A stretch of DNA of 64,000 nucleotides from Lasioglossum baleicum (taxonomy: Eukaryota > Arthropoda > Insecta > Hymenoptera > Halictidae). Both the position numbers and the translations under genes were made by a program. Below, piece after piece: positions 49,201-61,720 of this stretch. The notes under the pieces were generated by a model. That model saw only the letters and a program-made list of their open reading frames with translations, did not search any database and was not told the DNA's origin. The stretch spans positions 7,440,001 to 7,504,000 of the forward strand of contig NC_134941.1 of the NCBI RefSeq assembly GCF_051020765.1, in the 5' to 3' direction. The first letter of the stretch is position 1, and the number at the start of each line of letters is the position of its first letter.

Positions 49201-51633
49201 CAGTTAGTTCACCTCTATAAAATGATTTCGTATATTTCTGTGGATCTCGTTTACTCAATGTCATCACACTGTGCTAGGTTCTTGGCCAAACCCAAGATCA
49301 TCGTCATCGAGTCTTGATCGCTGCCGCGAAGAATATTAAAAATTGGTTCGTCAAAGTCCGCAAGATCAAAGCAATCTATCACACTCTGAATTTGTTCAAC
49401 TTGGACGTGACACAAAAATGTTTGATTGCCGAGTGCTGGGTTCCGGTGTTGGACATCGAGACTATCCAACTTGCATTGCGTCGTGGAACCGTAAGTAACA
49501 TGAACGACTTGCCGGATGTAACATAACTGAACAAAATAAAAAACAAGCATTATTCTTGAGTTTGCACTAAAATTATTGCTTATTCTTGTTTTAGGAACGC
49601 AGCGGTAGCTCCGTGCCGCCCATCTTGAATCGCATGGAAACATTCGAAGATCCTCCAACGTATAATCGAACGAACAAATTTACAAAAGGATTTCAGGCTC
49701 TGATAGACGCATACGGAGTTGCTTCTTACAGGGAGATGAATCCAGCTCCGTACACCATAATAACATTCCCATTTTTATTTGCTGTCATGTTCGGTGACAC
49801 TGGCCACGGTCTAATCATGTTCCTCTTCGGTGGCTGGATGGTTGCGAACGAGAAAGGACTTGCCGCGAAAAAATCAGACAATGAGATTGCGAACATCTTC
49901 TTCGGCGGTCGATACATTATCTTACTCATGGGAGTGTTTTCAATGTATACCGGCCTTATATACAACGACGTGTTCTCGAAATCGTTGAACATATTTGGGT
50001 CGTACTGGAAAGTTAGCTACAACTACAGCACGATACACGAGAATAAGGATTTACAATTGAATCCTAGTAGCAAGCTAGATTTTGTGCAATTCCCGTATCC
50101 GATAGGAATGGATCCTGTGTGGCAGTTAGCGGACAACAAAATCATCTTTTTGAACTCGTACAAAATGAAAATATCAATCATCTTTGGCGTTATTCACATG
50201 TTGTTCGGTGTAGTTGTTGGATTATGGAATCATATGTATTTCAAGAGGAAGCTTAACATCACTTGCGAATTTATCCCACAAATTGCATTCCTAGTGCTAC
50301 TTTTCTTGTACATGGTACTCCTTATGTTCATCAAATGGATCAAGTATGGTCCCGACAGCGATGGTGAGTATTTCCTTAAAATTCCGATATTTTCCTTAAC
50401 CCCTTAAGTGATCCGCGAAAAGTTGTCCAAAAAGTCTAGTGTGACTGTCACAGGCTAGTCACTTAAGGGGTTAATGAAATATGTTAATATAATATCGTCT
50501 AAGCTATCTACATAATACTTATTCATTTTTACAGGCACAGATATAATGCATGGTCCTTTCTGCGCCCCATCAGTATTAATTACTTTCATTAATATGGTAT
50601 TGTTTAACGGTGGAGTTGCACCAAAAGAATGTAGTCCGTGGATGTACGCTGGTCAAGAAGGATTCCAAAAACTTCTTGTAATTGTAGCTGTTCTCTGCAT
50701 CCCATGGATGTTGTTCGGAAGGCCTTTCATGCTAATGTACAACAAGAAGAAGCAACATGTCCAGGTAACATAGTAACTTATGCAAACTATCTTTGAATTG
50801 ACATGTTTACGATGCGTGTAATTTTTTTTAACTAACATCGTGTACAATACCCTGTCACGTGCTAATTGTTAACAACTGAAATATGTAATGGAAACTATAT
50901 TCTGGTGAAAATTAACTTTCTAGTTAAATAACCATGGAACTGAAAATGGTGATGTAGAAGGAGGAGTTGATTCGATTCAGCCGAACAGCGGTGTTGTTAT
51001 TCAAGATGGACACAAAGAAGAAGAAGAAGAGGACATGAGTGAATTGTTTATTCATCAAGGAATTCACACTATTGAATACGTTCTTGGCAGTGTTTCTCAC
51101 ACCGCGTCGTATTTACGTTTGTGGGCTTTATCGCTCGCTCATGCTCGTAAGCCAAGAGATACATTTCCTATTATAGTCTATATAACACAGAAATCTTTAA
51201 TACGCGTTTTAATTGATTTTTTTTAGAATTATCAGAAGTATTGTGGAACATGGTCATGAGGAATGGATTGACACGGGAGGGTTGGTCAGGTGGTATTTTT
51301 CTGTGGGCTGTGTTTGCATTTTGGGCTGTTTTAACCATTGGTATCCTAGTACTTATGGAGGGGTTATCAGCCTTCCTACATACACTTCGACTTCATTGGT
51401 ATGATATATATAAAAATATTATATTATATAATAAAATATAAATAATATAAAAAGTTGAATTCATAAACATATGTACATATTTCAATTCGATTGCACATTA
51501 TACTTATTTCTTCATGTATTATCTTGACAGGGTCGAATTCCAAAGCAAATTTTATGCTGGACAAGGATACAGCTTCCAACCGTTCTCGTTTGAAATTATC
51601 TTGGATGCTGCGCAATCTACTACAGAAGACTAA
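28229..51633 (+). CDS. Vha100: V-type proton ATPase 116 kDa subunit a
   Basis: Exons join(28229..28345, 30815..31120, 38666..38751 or 45533..45633, 48808..48934, 49026..49202, 49278..49490, 49595..50363, 50535..50764, 50924..51146, 51227..51398, 51531..51633) give 840 aa with the first alternative exon and 845 with the second. The N-terminal half (MGSLFRSEEMTLCQLFLQ, FVAGVILRERIPAFERMLWR, GDQVFKSVFIIFFQGDQL) is the cytosolic domain that binds the V1 stators. The C-terminal half is the multi-span membrane domain, with FAVMFGDTGHGL in exon 7 and SHTASYLRLWALSLAHA in exon 9; R740 of the latter corresponds to the essential arginine of the proton half-channel (R735 in yeast Vph1p). Subunit a carries protons through V0 and directs the pump to its compartment. 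Introns 2 and 3 together span about 17.7 kb. Poly(A) signal AATAAA is at 51644. The Drosophila paralogue it matches best (Vha100-1 type) is not settled. Confidence 0.96.
33877..33936. repeat. 60-bp element with 10-bp perfect inverted ends
   Basis: AGAGGTGTGC at the left and GCACACCTCT at the right bound 40 bp of unrelated sequence. It is probably a deleted MITE. Confidence 0.6.
37878..38190. mobile_element. pogo/Tigger-like MITE composite, copy 1
   Basis: The pogo-type inverted pair GGAACCTCAATTATCCGAAC (about 38023-38042) and TTTGGATAGTAGAGGTTCTA (38161-38180) lies downstream of a block with AATGCCTCGGTATATGT and CCGATTAAAATGAGTCCAAA. The whole arrangement recurs at 41497-41820. The GAACCTCNATTATCCGAAC terminus is of the kind seen in pogo-like elements. 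Confidence 0.65.
38666..38751 (+). other. V-ATPase a alternative exon 3a
   Basis: An 86-nt exon after a TCGCAG acceptor encodes MADPSREEEQVTLLGEEGLR and ends KLG, with a GTAATT donor. It enters at phase 0 and leaves at phase 2, the same as exon 3b. It fills the variable loop between FFDE (end of exon 2) and GFVAGVIL (exon 4). It is much more GC-rich than the surrounding intron. Confidence 0.88.
38948..39368. mobile_element. ~420-bp fold-back MITE, intron 3 of V-ATPase a
   Basis: The two arms are inverted copies over more than 100 bp: CAGTAATTGTCGTCTTAC with GACGACAATTACCGG, and GAGATTCTCCTGATTAAAAT with TTTTAATCGGGAGAATCTC. An inner pair CCCCTACTACCGCGC/GCGCGGTAGTGGGG closes the centre. It shares the GATTAAAATGAGTCCA block with the copies at 37878 and 41497. 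It begins about 200 bp after exon 3a. Confidence 0.78.
41497..41820. mobile_element. pogo/Tigger-like MITE composite, copy 2
   Basis: It has the same order of blocks as 37878-38190: AATGCCTCGATATATGT, CCGATTAAAATGAGCCCAAA, then an inverted pair GTGGAACCTCCATTATCCGA (from 41683) and TTCGGATAATCGAGGTCCTA (from 41795). There is no coding capacity. Confidence 0.68.
44295..44640. mobile_element. ~350-bp TIR element, intron 3 of V-ATPase a
   Basis: The left end CAGTAAATCCTATATCGACG continues to CAAAA, and the right end TTTTTGCGTCGATAGAGGAT continues to TTACT; these are inverted copies. The interior is GC-rich and holds two direct copies of CGACTGCGACTCTCCGCGTC-like sequence (about 44401 and 44503), which form an internal repeat. 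Confidence 0.7.
45062..45294. mobile_element. mariner-like MITE, complete 233-bp copy
   Basis: TA|TTGGGTTGGAACGAAAATTC begins it and GAACTTTCGTTCCAACCCAA|TA ends it. The inverted ends extend for tens of bases (through GTAGCGTTTTT). It is the reference for the partial copies at 1-133 and 17156-17316. It lies about 240 bp upstream of V-ATPase exon 3b. Confidence 0.85.
45533..45633 (+). other. V-ATPase a alternative exon 3b
   Basis: A 101-nt exon after TCGTTAG encodes QEHAGLNPTESMTRALISDD and ends LGPVQLG, with a GTATGT donor. It too is phase 0 in and phase 2 out. The text resembles the canonical insect and vertebrate form of this loop (QEG...ESMTRALI...PVQLG), so it is likely the ancestral version. 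Confidence 0.9.
48616..48640. mobile_element. single end of the GACTGCGGAT MITE family
   Basis: ATGCATAAAATCCGCAGTC followed by TA matches the right terminus of the copies at 3640 and 6769. No left partner was found. It lies just upstream of V-ATPase exon 4. Confidence 0.5.
50396..50474. mobile_element. 71-bp piggyBac-type MITE with TTAA duplications, in a 171-bp intron
   Basis: TTAA (50396-50399)|CCCCTTAAGTGA begins it and TCACTTAAGGGG|TTAA (50471-50474) ends it: perfect 12-bp inverted ends plus a perfect TTAA target duplication, the hallmark of piggyBac-type insertion. It sits in the intron at 50364-50534 of V-ATPase a, and the first stop codon of the unspliced frame falls inside it. Confidence 0.85.
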
Positions 51634-51649
51634 AACCAAGTTTAATAAA

Positions 51650-53418
51650 CCAAATAAATAATAAACCATAAAAGAAAAGTTTCATTTACAGAACGCATTC
51701 TTAGCAATGTTATTTTGTGATATGTAATAGCAATGATTGTATTTAAATATATTTGATGTTATAATGTCATCGATAGGAAAAATTATGTAAACATTGAAAA
51801 TTTTGTTACAATTCTGACAAAAAAGATTCGTTCGAAGTTGCACGTTAAATTACATCCAGTAGATACACTATTGAAGAAAAATATTGAGAACTTATTTTGA
51901 ATGGTACGATTATTACAATTCTCTGCCGTGTATTTACCTAGAGAATTCAAGGATATAAAGGAATAAAAATTGTCATTAGATCTGAAACATGTAATGGAAG
52001 TAAATAAATATTGTATGTAGGCATGTGTATTTAATTGTACATGTATACTAAACATGTTATATCTCGTCGGTTATCGCTTATATAATACAAGAAGGATGAG
52101 TAATTAAATAATAGCATCTAAAACGATAATAAACCCCTATTTGTGCGTGTTATATGCTGAATAAACAATAATAAAGGGTAATGTGTACCATTTATTCAAA
52201 TATAGATCAGGTTGTTGATTATTTCAAATAACATGAAATAAGTAACGTTTCATTTTAGATTTCTTTTGGCAAGAAGTTTCAATTTTGATTACTATTTATT
52301 TTGACATGCATGCATAATGTAAACACGATAATAAATATAAGAATATAATAGAATTTTTTTGACTACAAGGTGGTTTTGTAAATAAACAAACTTTTATACA
52401 ATTTCAGTCCCCATTGTAAAATTTTGATTCATATGTAATTAAAAATTAGAAGAACAATTAATTGAAATTATTTGAATAGTGGCAAATTTCATAGTTCCAC
52501 TTTATTAATGAATTTTTTTATCAAATAAGTGTTTGATGAACTATATTGATATCGATTTGGAAGTAGAGCACTATGTAAACAGTTTTCCTCGTAATATTTT
52601 ACTGATATCATGCAGCACGTGGTGATAAAACGATAATAAAAACGGGCATTACAACGTTCGAATTAGACGCATTCGAAATAGTTTTATATTCACTTAGTCA
52701 GTATCATATATATGATATTGTTTAAAAATATAGATGTAAAGAGAGCAAGAATCTGAGTGTAATTTTAATAAATCTCCTCATTTACCAATGACTATATGAT
52801 CCTTCACACAATTTACCGAATTTACACACACAATTCTTAATTTTCATTTTATGAATTTGTTTTGTTATATAATCATATCTGTCATATATATCAAAAGTTT
52901 TGACGTAGAGTAAGTAATACGCGCGTGCGTTACTCCTAAACATACAATTTGAACTATAAAATATTAACAATAATATTCGAATGTGCATGGTATTTCTTAA
53001 CTGCTTAAGTTAAGAATTATATATATAAATAATCAAATTAAGTATAAGTAATGATATTTTACTTAACAAAACATATATTCGGGATAATGAAAACGACTAG
53101 TCACACAATTCGGAGGTGAGGAATTTTATCAGAGTACATTTTTATTTGGTAGCACCTGAAATCGTGCTTACGAGTCGCGATAATGGTCTATCAGCGTTCG
53201 TTTAATATCTACACAGTTGTTGGTATTTGTGTACTTCCACTTCCACGGAAAATAGCGCAAGCCTTCTCGTTCTCATAAGCAGAGCGGGAGCGGATGAGCG
53301 GAGAGCGGAGCCGTTCCAGTCGTCCCTTTGCCACGGAGTAGCACAGTTCGTGGATACTATTTCTCAATCGTTTACATATTCTAAACGTGTATCTCCGATA
53401 TCTGGAATAGGCAAGGCC
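51650..53418. other. V-ATPase a to GPDH intergenic region
   Basis: AT-rich, with no gene recognised. The last ~250 bp (53160-53418) are GC-richer and should contain the GPDH promoter and 5' UTR. That stretch stays open in the GPDH frame but has no in-frame ATG. Confidence 0.5.
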
Positions 53419-56400
53419 ATGGCAGCCAAACAACGTGTTTGTATTATTGGATCTGGAAACTGGTATGCTAAATATCAATATTTCTATTTTCCATAACCGA
53501 AAACGTCATATCCCCGTCACAGAATTAGCTAATCTTGTTAAAATAGCCAATACTGCGATTGATTTCCACGTGCTGCATATAAAACCAGCCCGAAATGTCA
53601 GGGACTTAAAATTCTTCCTCTATTCATCATTCTTACAAAAAGTACTTCCTTATTTATGTAAAGCCCATAAGTAAGATGTTTTTCTTTCTCAAAAGTTACA
53701 TTTATAAACAACTGTCACAGTTTTTATTACAGTGCCAAATTTCTTAAAGTAATTTCATCGCTAAATTTACAAATATTAGCGATTACAGAAATAATAATAT
53801 CAGCAGCTATCAATCATAAATCTACCGTGTGCGTTTTAGATTACATTGCAACTTATTGTTTTAAGTAAGTAGATGGTTGTTTGTAAGGATTCGATGAAAA
53901 TCGCACGTTGTATATACATAATTAAGTTACATGAAGAAGCTCATAAAGCATATTTTCAAAGAAATATTCCATTGATATTTTTTTAGCTGTATAACAATTT
54001 GTACAGATAATAAAGTTTTGTCAAGGCCTTTTAATGAAGTTGTTCAGTCCATAATGCAATTTCTTTCGTATACGTTCTCCAGGGGTTCGGCTATCGCGAA
54101 GATAGTTGGAACAAATGCTAGCACACAAAGCATTTTTGAAGACACCGTAACGATGTATGTGTACGAAGAAATTATCAACGGAAAAAAACTAACCGAAATT
54201 ATCAACGAGACACACGAAAACGTGAAGTATCTTCCAGGCCACCAATTGCCACCTAACGTGGTAAGTGTATAGTGATTCCATTTTACATTTTCTAACAAAA
54301 TTTAATTTTCATAATTCGTCACATATTTATAATTGCCTTGAACACGCGGTTTAATCATTTGCAGTGATTAAATTTTTCTTGTTTATACCTTTTAATCGAA
54401 AGTATAAAATTTAAATATTTTTACTTGAAACTTGAAAATGTCGTGAGGCTTCATTAATTTATGCTGAATGATCTCATGATATTGACATTAAGTATATGAC
54501 CTTTCATACCATGTCGCATGATCGCAATATACGAAATTATTTATATAGTTATAAGTAAATGTAGTAAATATGTATACAGCCGGGCTAAGTTATTGCAACG
54601 CTTGTACTAAAATATTTATTTATTATTTCAACATATCCGTCGCCATAGATTTGTACGAATAAGATAATACGATGGGTTTGACATATTATTTCTTTACATT
54701 CCAATATAAAGAAAAACTATTTTCATTGAAATAAACAAGTCAGACATTTTCAAATACTTGCGTGTGTCTCTTGCTTTGAATGGGTAGTGTATACTTCCTA
54801 TTTAAGTATGAATACAAGCCTAATTCACGTTTACATAACTCTCATGACTCGTGAGATAAGAAATGTGTATGTATAATTTATCTATACGTGTGTACACACA
54901 CACATGTACGCATGCATCTACACTTTATCTGCTTCAATTCTTTCCATCGCTATAACCTTACAACGAATTTTTCTTTAGACTCGAAAATTGAAGAAATAAT
55001 TTTGTAACTGAAGAAAATAGAATAAAACCGTTTTATACTTGTACAATTCCATTTTCTTCATTCTCACGAAGCTCGTGTTGATACTTCGTTCGAAAGCGAA
55101 CAAACATGTTTTTCAGCTTCGTGCTGAATTATCTTTAATAAACATGTGCATGATGCACACAATGCTTATACATAATTACCGAATTTTTGATACCAATGAC
55201 TTTCACACTGCAAAACCTTGACCGCGACCAAGGCGGCTGAGGTTATATTGATTAAACTCTGGACGCTTTATAGCTACCGTATATTTTCACAGCCTTCAAT
55301 CACAATATCCAAATACGAGATTTTACAATTTTGTCTCAATACCCCCCCCCCCCCCCCCCATTTAAACAAATTCGAGCGATGTGACTAAAATCACTTTTCA
55401 CTAATATACAATTCATCACATCATTTTGAGGTTGAATTAATTGTATTATTATGGAAATGCTAATGCAGCAAAAAGTATTTGTTGGAAAGAATATAAATAA
55501 TACAATACCACACAAAGCATTTATACAAACTGAAATCAGCCCCATTTTAAAAATTTGAATTCAAACAAGTTCAGTGTTGTCTTCAGATACATATAATTGG
55601 TTAAAGAAAAGAATAAAATTGAAAAATGTGGTTTTATTGAAGTTGTAACTAATTCACCTGTATATAGTCTTTCCATGTATGGACAAGCAACAGAAATATT
55701 TAGGTATACTCATTCATGTATAATGTATATTTTAATGGAAAATAGAAACCTGGGCAATTAAATTTTCAAGATTTTAGAGAAATATAAAAGTTAAATAGTT
55801 TTTATTACTTTCAACAACAAATTCAACAAATGAATTGGCACAGCAAAGATATATAATTTAGAATTTTTAAACAATGCGCTAAAATGTATTCTAAAAATAA
55901 TGATCACATGTGAGAAAAATTTGAGTATACAGTCTTGGAGATAACTCAAGAATCTTTTCTCTTCAGTATAGCTTGGGAGGAAAGAAAGAACATATCTTAG
56001 GATTGAAAATAGTCTGTTATGCAACTGGTAGAATCCCCCGCAATCGGGTAACTGACTTTGATTGAACAATTGCCTTGGCATCCACTTTCTCATCCTGCCC
56101 CTTACAAAATGAATAAATTACACATTTAATTCCCTTGTAAGTCCTTGCCTATTTTAATATGTGCAATTATTGTCCTCTTTCAGAGATTTCTAAAGGATAA
56201 TTATTATTATTATGACCACAAACCGTAAACGGCATTGCAACTATTTATAATTACAATTTCATTTTTCACATCAAAATTTTTATAAATCAATCGACAATAA
56301 CAAAAGCAAGAAAAGAGTAATTTGCATAATTAAGAATTTTAATCTATGGAAGATAATGGTCAGATATTTACACTTTGATCTCTTGAGATAAACAATTTTT

Positions 56401-58943
56401 CAAAATATTTTTAAGATCTAATCTTTCACACAAGATAAAAGATATGATCGTATAACATAAATAAGTGGTGTTTGATGGCATGATAAGAAGCATTTATCGG
56501 TTTTATTAAAGGTTTATTGTGTAATCCCATACAATAAATAGTTACATACTTTTCTGAGTACTTCCCGTAGATACCATCCATGTGTTTTTCCAATAGTGAA
56601 CTTTTTTCTGTTTTCCTGATTAAAGTTTATGATCATAAGTTTTACTGAATTCTATTTAGTTTTTCTACATCATAGAATGTGGTATAGGATTAGTTTACAG
56701 CCCTATTAGCATTAGTAATTATGAAACAACGTGAATATTTAATGATCAATAAGAGGAAGAAACAAGGTATTTTTTGTTACCTAAACCTATTATCTATCCT
56801 AAACCTGTTTCCCATACACTACACTACAGCATGTGTTGTTTCATGCCATTTTAATATTGAACTATCATTTTACGTATAATTACACTTCTGCAGTACATAT
56901 ATATTAAAATGAATATATTATTTTCTAGGTGGCTGTTCCAGATGTAGTAGAGGCTGCAAAAGATGCTGACATTCTAATCTTCGTAATCCCACATCAATTC
57001 ATTCAAAGAATATGTAAAACACTATTAGGAAAAATTAAGCCTACAGCAGTTGGTCTCTCTTTGATAAAGGTATGAATTTAGCCTATTTAGTATAATTGAA
57101 CGTCCAGGACTAAACATATACTGATACTATAACAAACACATACTGATATAATATAATGGTAACATGTATTCTATCAATGGTATGTTAACGCAATGAAGAC
57201 ATAAAGAACATATTGTTGTAAGCAAAATATTGAATATTTTAACGACATCAAGAATAGTCGGGATTCAGAAATTTTATATTATTTTAAAGTACTAAAAATT
57301 GTCTGTTCTCAATAGAACTCTTATTCAAACAATATACACAATAATTACTCACACAGTTTTACATAACTATACAATTCCTTACAGGGCTTCGACAAAAAGG
57401 AGGGAGGTGGAATTGAACTGATTTCCCATATAATTGCAAGAGAACTGAACATTCCAATGGCAGTTTTAATGGGGGCGAACTTGGCTGCAGAAGTAGCTGA
57501 AGAGATGTTCTGCGAGACAACAATAGGTAATGAATAATCTATTTATAGCCTGTATTCAAGAGACTCCCCTGCATTCTAACAACTGTTTATGTTAGAACTG
57601 ATAAAGAAGTCTGTACCGTATCAAAGTAGCATCAAAGACGAGTAAGAGCTCAGGAGCTGAAAACATTAGAACAAGCGGCGTGGTATCAATCGATGCCGAT
57701 TTTTTAAATTTCATTTACGATTCTCTTTATCTCGAGGCTTAATTCAAATGGTTAAAGCCGTCCTCCTATTAATTTACGACTCCGCTTATCTCAAGGCTCA
57801 GTTCGAGTTGACAAAGCCGTCTCCAAGATGTTAAATCAGAATAGTCTTCGTTTGATTTACATAAATTGGCGTTACCAGATTGGCTAACAATTGGCCTCAG
57901 TTATGCATTAAAAGTCATTTTAATTATGCCTGTGAGTCAAAGCATAAGTTAAATTCTGTTCTAAAGGAGATAGTTACACATGCATACTTTCAACTTCTTC
58001 ATTTTAATTAGTCGTATGTTACAACATGCTGAATGTGCACCATAAAAAGCGCATTTATTGACTCGTGCACGAAGCGCAGTCTACGTCATCTCTGTTAACT
58101 CTGTTTAATGAAACTAGAGCTTTTAATTATATATGTGTGAAAATATATTATTCATTATATCTCATTTTCAGGTTGCAAAGACAAGAGTATGGCGCTTACA
58201 TTAAGAGATTTAATACAAACATCGTACTTCAGAGTTGTGGTCGTTGAGGATGTTGATTCAGTTGAATGCTGCGGAGCATTAAAGGTAATTATTTTGCGTT
58301 AATCGATAAATTGATTTAAAAATGTAAATCGCTTTTTCCAAAAATTCCTGAAAATAAATCGTGTTTAGATTTGAACTGTGCATTAATGTTTCTGTATCGA
58401 ACTGTTAACAGAATATAGTTGCCTGTGGTGCTGGTTTTATTGATGGTCTAGGATTAGGTGATAATACAAAAGCTGCCGTCATCAGATTGGGGCTTATGGA
58501 AATGATTAAATTCGTCGACATCTTTTTCCCTGGTGGAAAACTGACGACTTTCTTTGAAAGTTGTGGTGTAGCAGATCTTATTACAACATGTTATGGTGGG
58601 CGTAATCGCAAAGTTTCGGAAGCATTTGCTAAAACTGGCAAGGTTAGATCAATAAATAATAAATCTAAAGTCTACTCACACTATTATTGGCAATTGGCAA
58701 GTAGAACGTGCGTGTAAAATACAAATTTGATGTTTACAGACAATTGCTGAATTGGAACAGGAAATGTTAAACGGCCAGAAATTGCAAGGTCCCTTCACTG
58801 CCGAAGAGGTGAATTACATGTTAAAACTGAAAAACATGGAAAACAGGTTCCCCCTTTTCACATCTATACACCGGATTTGTATTGGTGAGATTAAACCACA
58901 GGATCTAATTGAATGCATACGCAACCATCCAGAACACATGTAA
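53419..58943 (+). CDS. Gpdh1: glycerol-3-phosphate dehydrogenase [NAD(+)], cytoplasmic
   Basis: Exons join(53419..53462, 54083..54260, 56929..57069, 57385..57526, 58172..58284, 58412..58642, 58740..58943) give 350 aa, the standard family length. The Rossmann motif GSGNWGSAIAKI spans the exon 1-2 join. Catalytic lysines are at about 121 (end of exon 3, LSLIK) and 206 (end of exon 5, GALK). Exon 6 carries the substrate-binding block AGFIDGLGLGDNTKAAVIR; the protein ends IRNHPEHM. The enzyme interconverts dihydroxyacetone phosphate and glycerol-3-phosphate with NADH in the cytosol. In insects it feeds the glycerophosphate shuttle of flight muscle and glycerolipid synthesis. The stop overlaps a splice donor (CACAT|GTAAGC), which allows an alternative C-terminus at 60836. 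A paralogue starts 2.9 kb downstream. Confidence 0.96.
54261..56928. other. 2.7-kb intron 2 of GPDH
   Basis: No nested gene was seen. An 18-C homopolymer lies at 55342-55359. The other GPDH introns are short. Confidence 0.6.
55342..55359. repeat. 18-nt poly-C tract
   Basis: Uninterrupted C18 (G18 on the other strand) in AT-rich intronic sequence. It is likely length-variable and prone to sequencing error. Confidence 0.9.
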
Positions 58944-60835
58944 GCTTAATTGTCTCCACTAAACTAATGGTGGATTATTTCAAATGTCTGACCTCTATCT
59001 GAATATGATATAGGCTGATAGTTATTTCATTTGACGTATTGTACAATTTAATTTTCAAATTAGATTCCAAATATGTTTGTGCCATAATTCATAGAAAAAG
59101 GAACGTTGAGCATATCAACAAAAGAATGTTATGTAAATACGTGATACGTATTAAAATTAATTTATTGTGACTGCGATACACGTGCAAGGTATAAGCTTTA
59201 CGTTTGTAATTTGTTACAAAATTCAGTATTTTAGTGAGCAATTTTAAAAGAAAACCTTTGTCTGACGTTACAGTAATAATTATTTAAACCATGGTCCCGG
59301 TTATGCTAATATTGCTGTTTTACCTTCATTCAATACGAGAAAGTCGAGTAGAGCTGTATGTAGTCACTAAAATAATTAAGAATTAATATGTATGATATGT
59401 AAAAACGTGTACATACGTGTAAAAAAAAATCATTAGTCATTATGCTGTGTACAAGAAGAATAGATAATATATTTTTGTGACGAACTCGGTTATTGCATTT
59501 ATTATGTACAAGACGAAACATGAGTTATTTCTATCAGTAAAGTATTTCATATATGTACGTTCACAAATGATTTTTGGCGGCAAAATGAGGAAAACATGGA
59601 AACCGCTTTATATATCATGAACAACTTTTTCTTATAGATATACCTATGTGTAAAAACCAAATGATCCAGAAGAATATGTTTCAGTATAATCTGTACTGTC
59701 TATTAATCGTATGTTTTACTGATACAAATAAGTGTTTTAAATGGTAAAAATGTTTTAAATGTCTTATTTTGCATGAATATCTGTTGCTCTTGTGCTTTGT
59801 GGGGTGTATGAAATTTCAACAAATTCAAATGTATAAAAATATGAGAAGCAGCTTCTTCAAATACTATATATACAGATGATGTATAAAAATGCCTTCCATT
59901 AAACACATAACAAATTAGATGTGTAACATATCCAATGATTGTATTTTTACAATATGTGACTTCTTTTGCGTATTTCAACAAGCAAATTAGTAAATATAAT
60001 ATTACGGAATCAGAAGAAGAAGGAAAAGGAAGGAGGACCATGGTAATTAATCAATTTTATGATCAATTTATCATTAATTTCTCTGATCATTTACTAATCT
60101 AATTGAAATGTGTGTTATTCATTTGTGTCTTTTTATTCAGTCCTTCGCATTGTGGTCCATTTTATCATTTTAATTATATGTATATCATAAAATGCATAGA
60201 AAAAATATTTTCAATACACCCTTATAGCAACACTAGTTTCTTCAAACTAATAAAATTATATTTAGAACACTACTGTACATGTAGTAAAACGTTAGTACCT
60301 ACAATGAAATGTTAGAGATACTATTATAAAAGCACAATATGCGCTACTATATATTTTAATGAAAATTTTATCAGACATGCTTATACAACATATAAAGATT
60401 TATCGAACAAACTTGTATCAGCGTGATTTTGTTGGTTACTGTAGATTTTATGTACAAAAAAAAATGAGTTATTTAGCCACCTGTTAAATTGTAGATTATT
60501 GTAAATTGTTATTTTATGGAATCGAAGTTATCCCAAACAATGTAATATGAAAGTTAAATATACGGCTGTTATTTATTATTTTACTTTTGTATAGTTTAGA
60601 GTCACATTTGCCCTTATTCCAAAACCAACACTAATATTTATGTGAAAAATCGTGATTATATGTACTGCCAGAACATCTTGTTGTCAGTTTCGAGTGTACG
60701 ATAGAACAACACTCTTCCCAATGTATGTAAAACGTAATCTATGTTTACGGGTGTAACAATAATATACATGATGTTCGGCTGTACCGTTTGTTGCGATAAA
60801 CAGATGTCTATTTTTAATTGTATTCGCTTATTTAG

Positions 60836-60893
60836 GGACGATGACGTTAACGCATCAATGCTGCAACTACCTGCACCGAAATGCCATCTGTGA
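60836..60893 (+). other. possible alternative last exon of GPDH
   Basis: The acceptor TTCGCTTATTTAG|G joins in frame to a donor at 58939 (CACAT|GTAAGC), which would extend the C-terminus past HPEHM by 18 residues (DDDVNASMLQLPAPKCHL) before TGA. Drosophila Gpdh is known to make C-terminal isoforms by 3' splicing, which is why this was considered. The frame is short, so chance is possible. Confidence 0.45.
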
Positions 60894-61709
60894 AGATTAT
60901 GCTAGAGGACACGGAAGAGGGATGATATGCGCGTATTAATGTCTAAAAACTTTTTATAGATTTATATAATTATTTTTGAAGTGTGATAGATGTTTAAAAA
61001 TACGACATATTCATGCCAATTTTTATACGATACTAGAGATAACAATTGAGTCTCTTCTTCTTAGTCTCGAAAAGCTGTTCGGTTTTCATACTTTCAGTAT
61101 GTTTGAATGTATGAACATAATGTATAATTGGTCCGATTTTTTTTATAGTCGCTAAAGTTCAGGAGAAATTATACTTTAACATAAATATATATATATATAT
61201 ATATTTCAAGTAGATTTCACGTCTGTAAAAGTACATAACAATTCTGGTCATATGAAGGATTATCATCTTTACATTTTCTTAGAAAATGAATGTGATCTAT
61301 CTATATTAATTGAAAGATATTTGTACATATACCTATTTGTAATTATTTCTTATAATTTTATACATTTTTAAAAATACATTTGTTTCTTGAATGCATTGTA
61401 CGACCCTTTATTTACTATCACTTTTATATTCGGTGAAGTATTATTGTTAATGACGATGCGGAAGGGGTGGTTTAATTCATTGAATATGGTATAAATGATA
61501 AATTCAAGGTTAACGTATTGCATTGAAATCTTTACAATATGTCAAATGTATTATCAAACTGTTGCTAATTTTAACATTCAACCTGGCCACGGTTTGCGAT
61601 TGCGTTCATGTTGGCCTTGGTCCACAGCAGCGTACGCCAACCGTTAGAAAATAATTTGTGATCATCGCTAAGGTCAAAGAAGGCTGAAGTTGGTTTGTAA
61701 GTTAATCGG

Positions 61710-61720
61710 TCAGTCAGTCA
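61710..61720 (+). promoter_or_regulatory. candidate initiator of the second GPDH gene
   Basis: TCAGTCAGTCA holds two full and one partial overlapping TCAGT arthropod initiator motifs, about 117 bp before the ATG at 61837. No TATA box at -30 was seen. Confidence 0.35.

Noticed and set aside
53227..53418. An N-terminal extension of GPDH, since the frame stays open upstream of the ATG
   Set aside because: No in-frame ATG exists in the stretch, and GPDH proteins begin close to the Rossmann motif, as at 53419. It is more likely a GC-rich 5' UTR.
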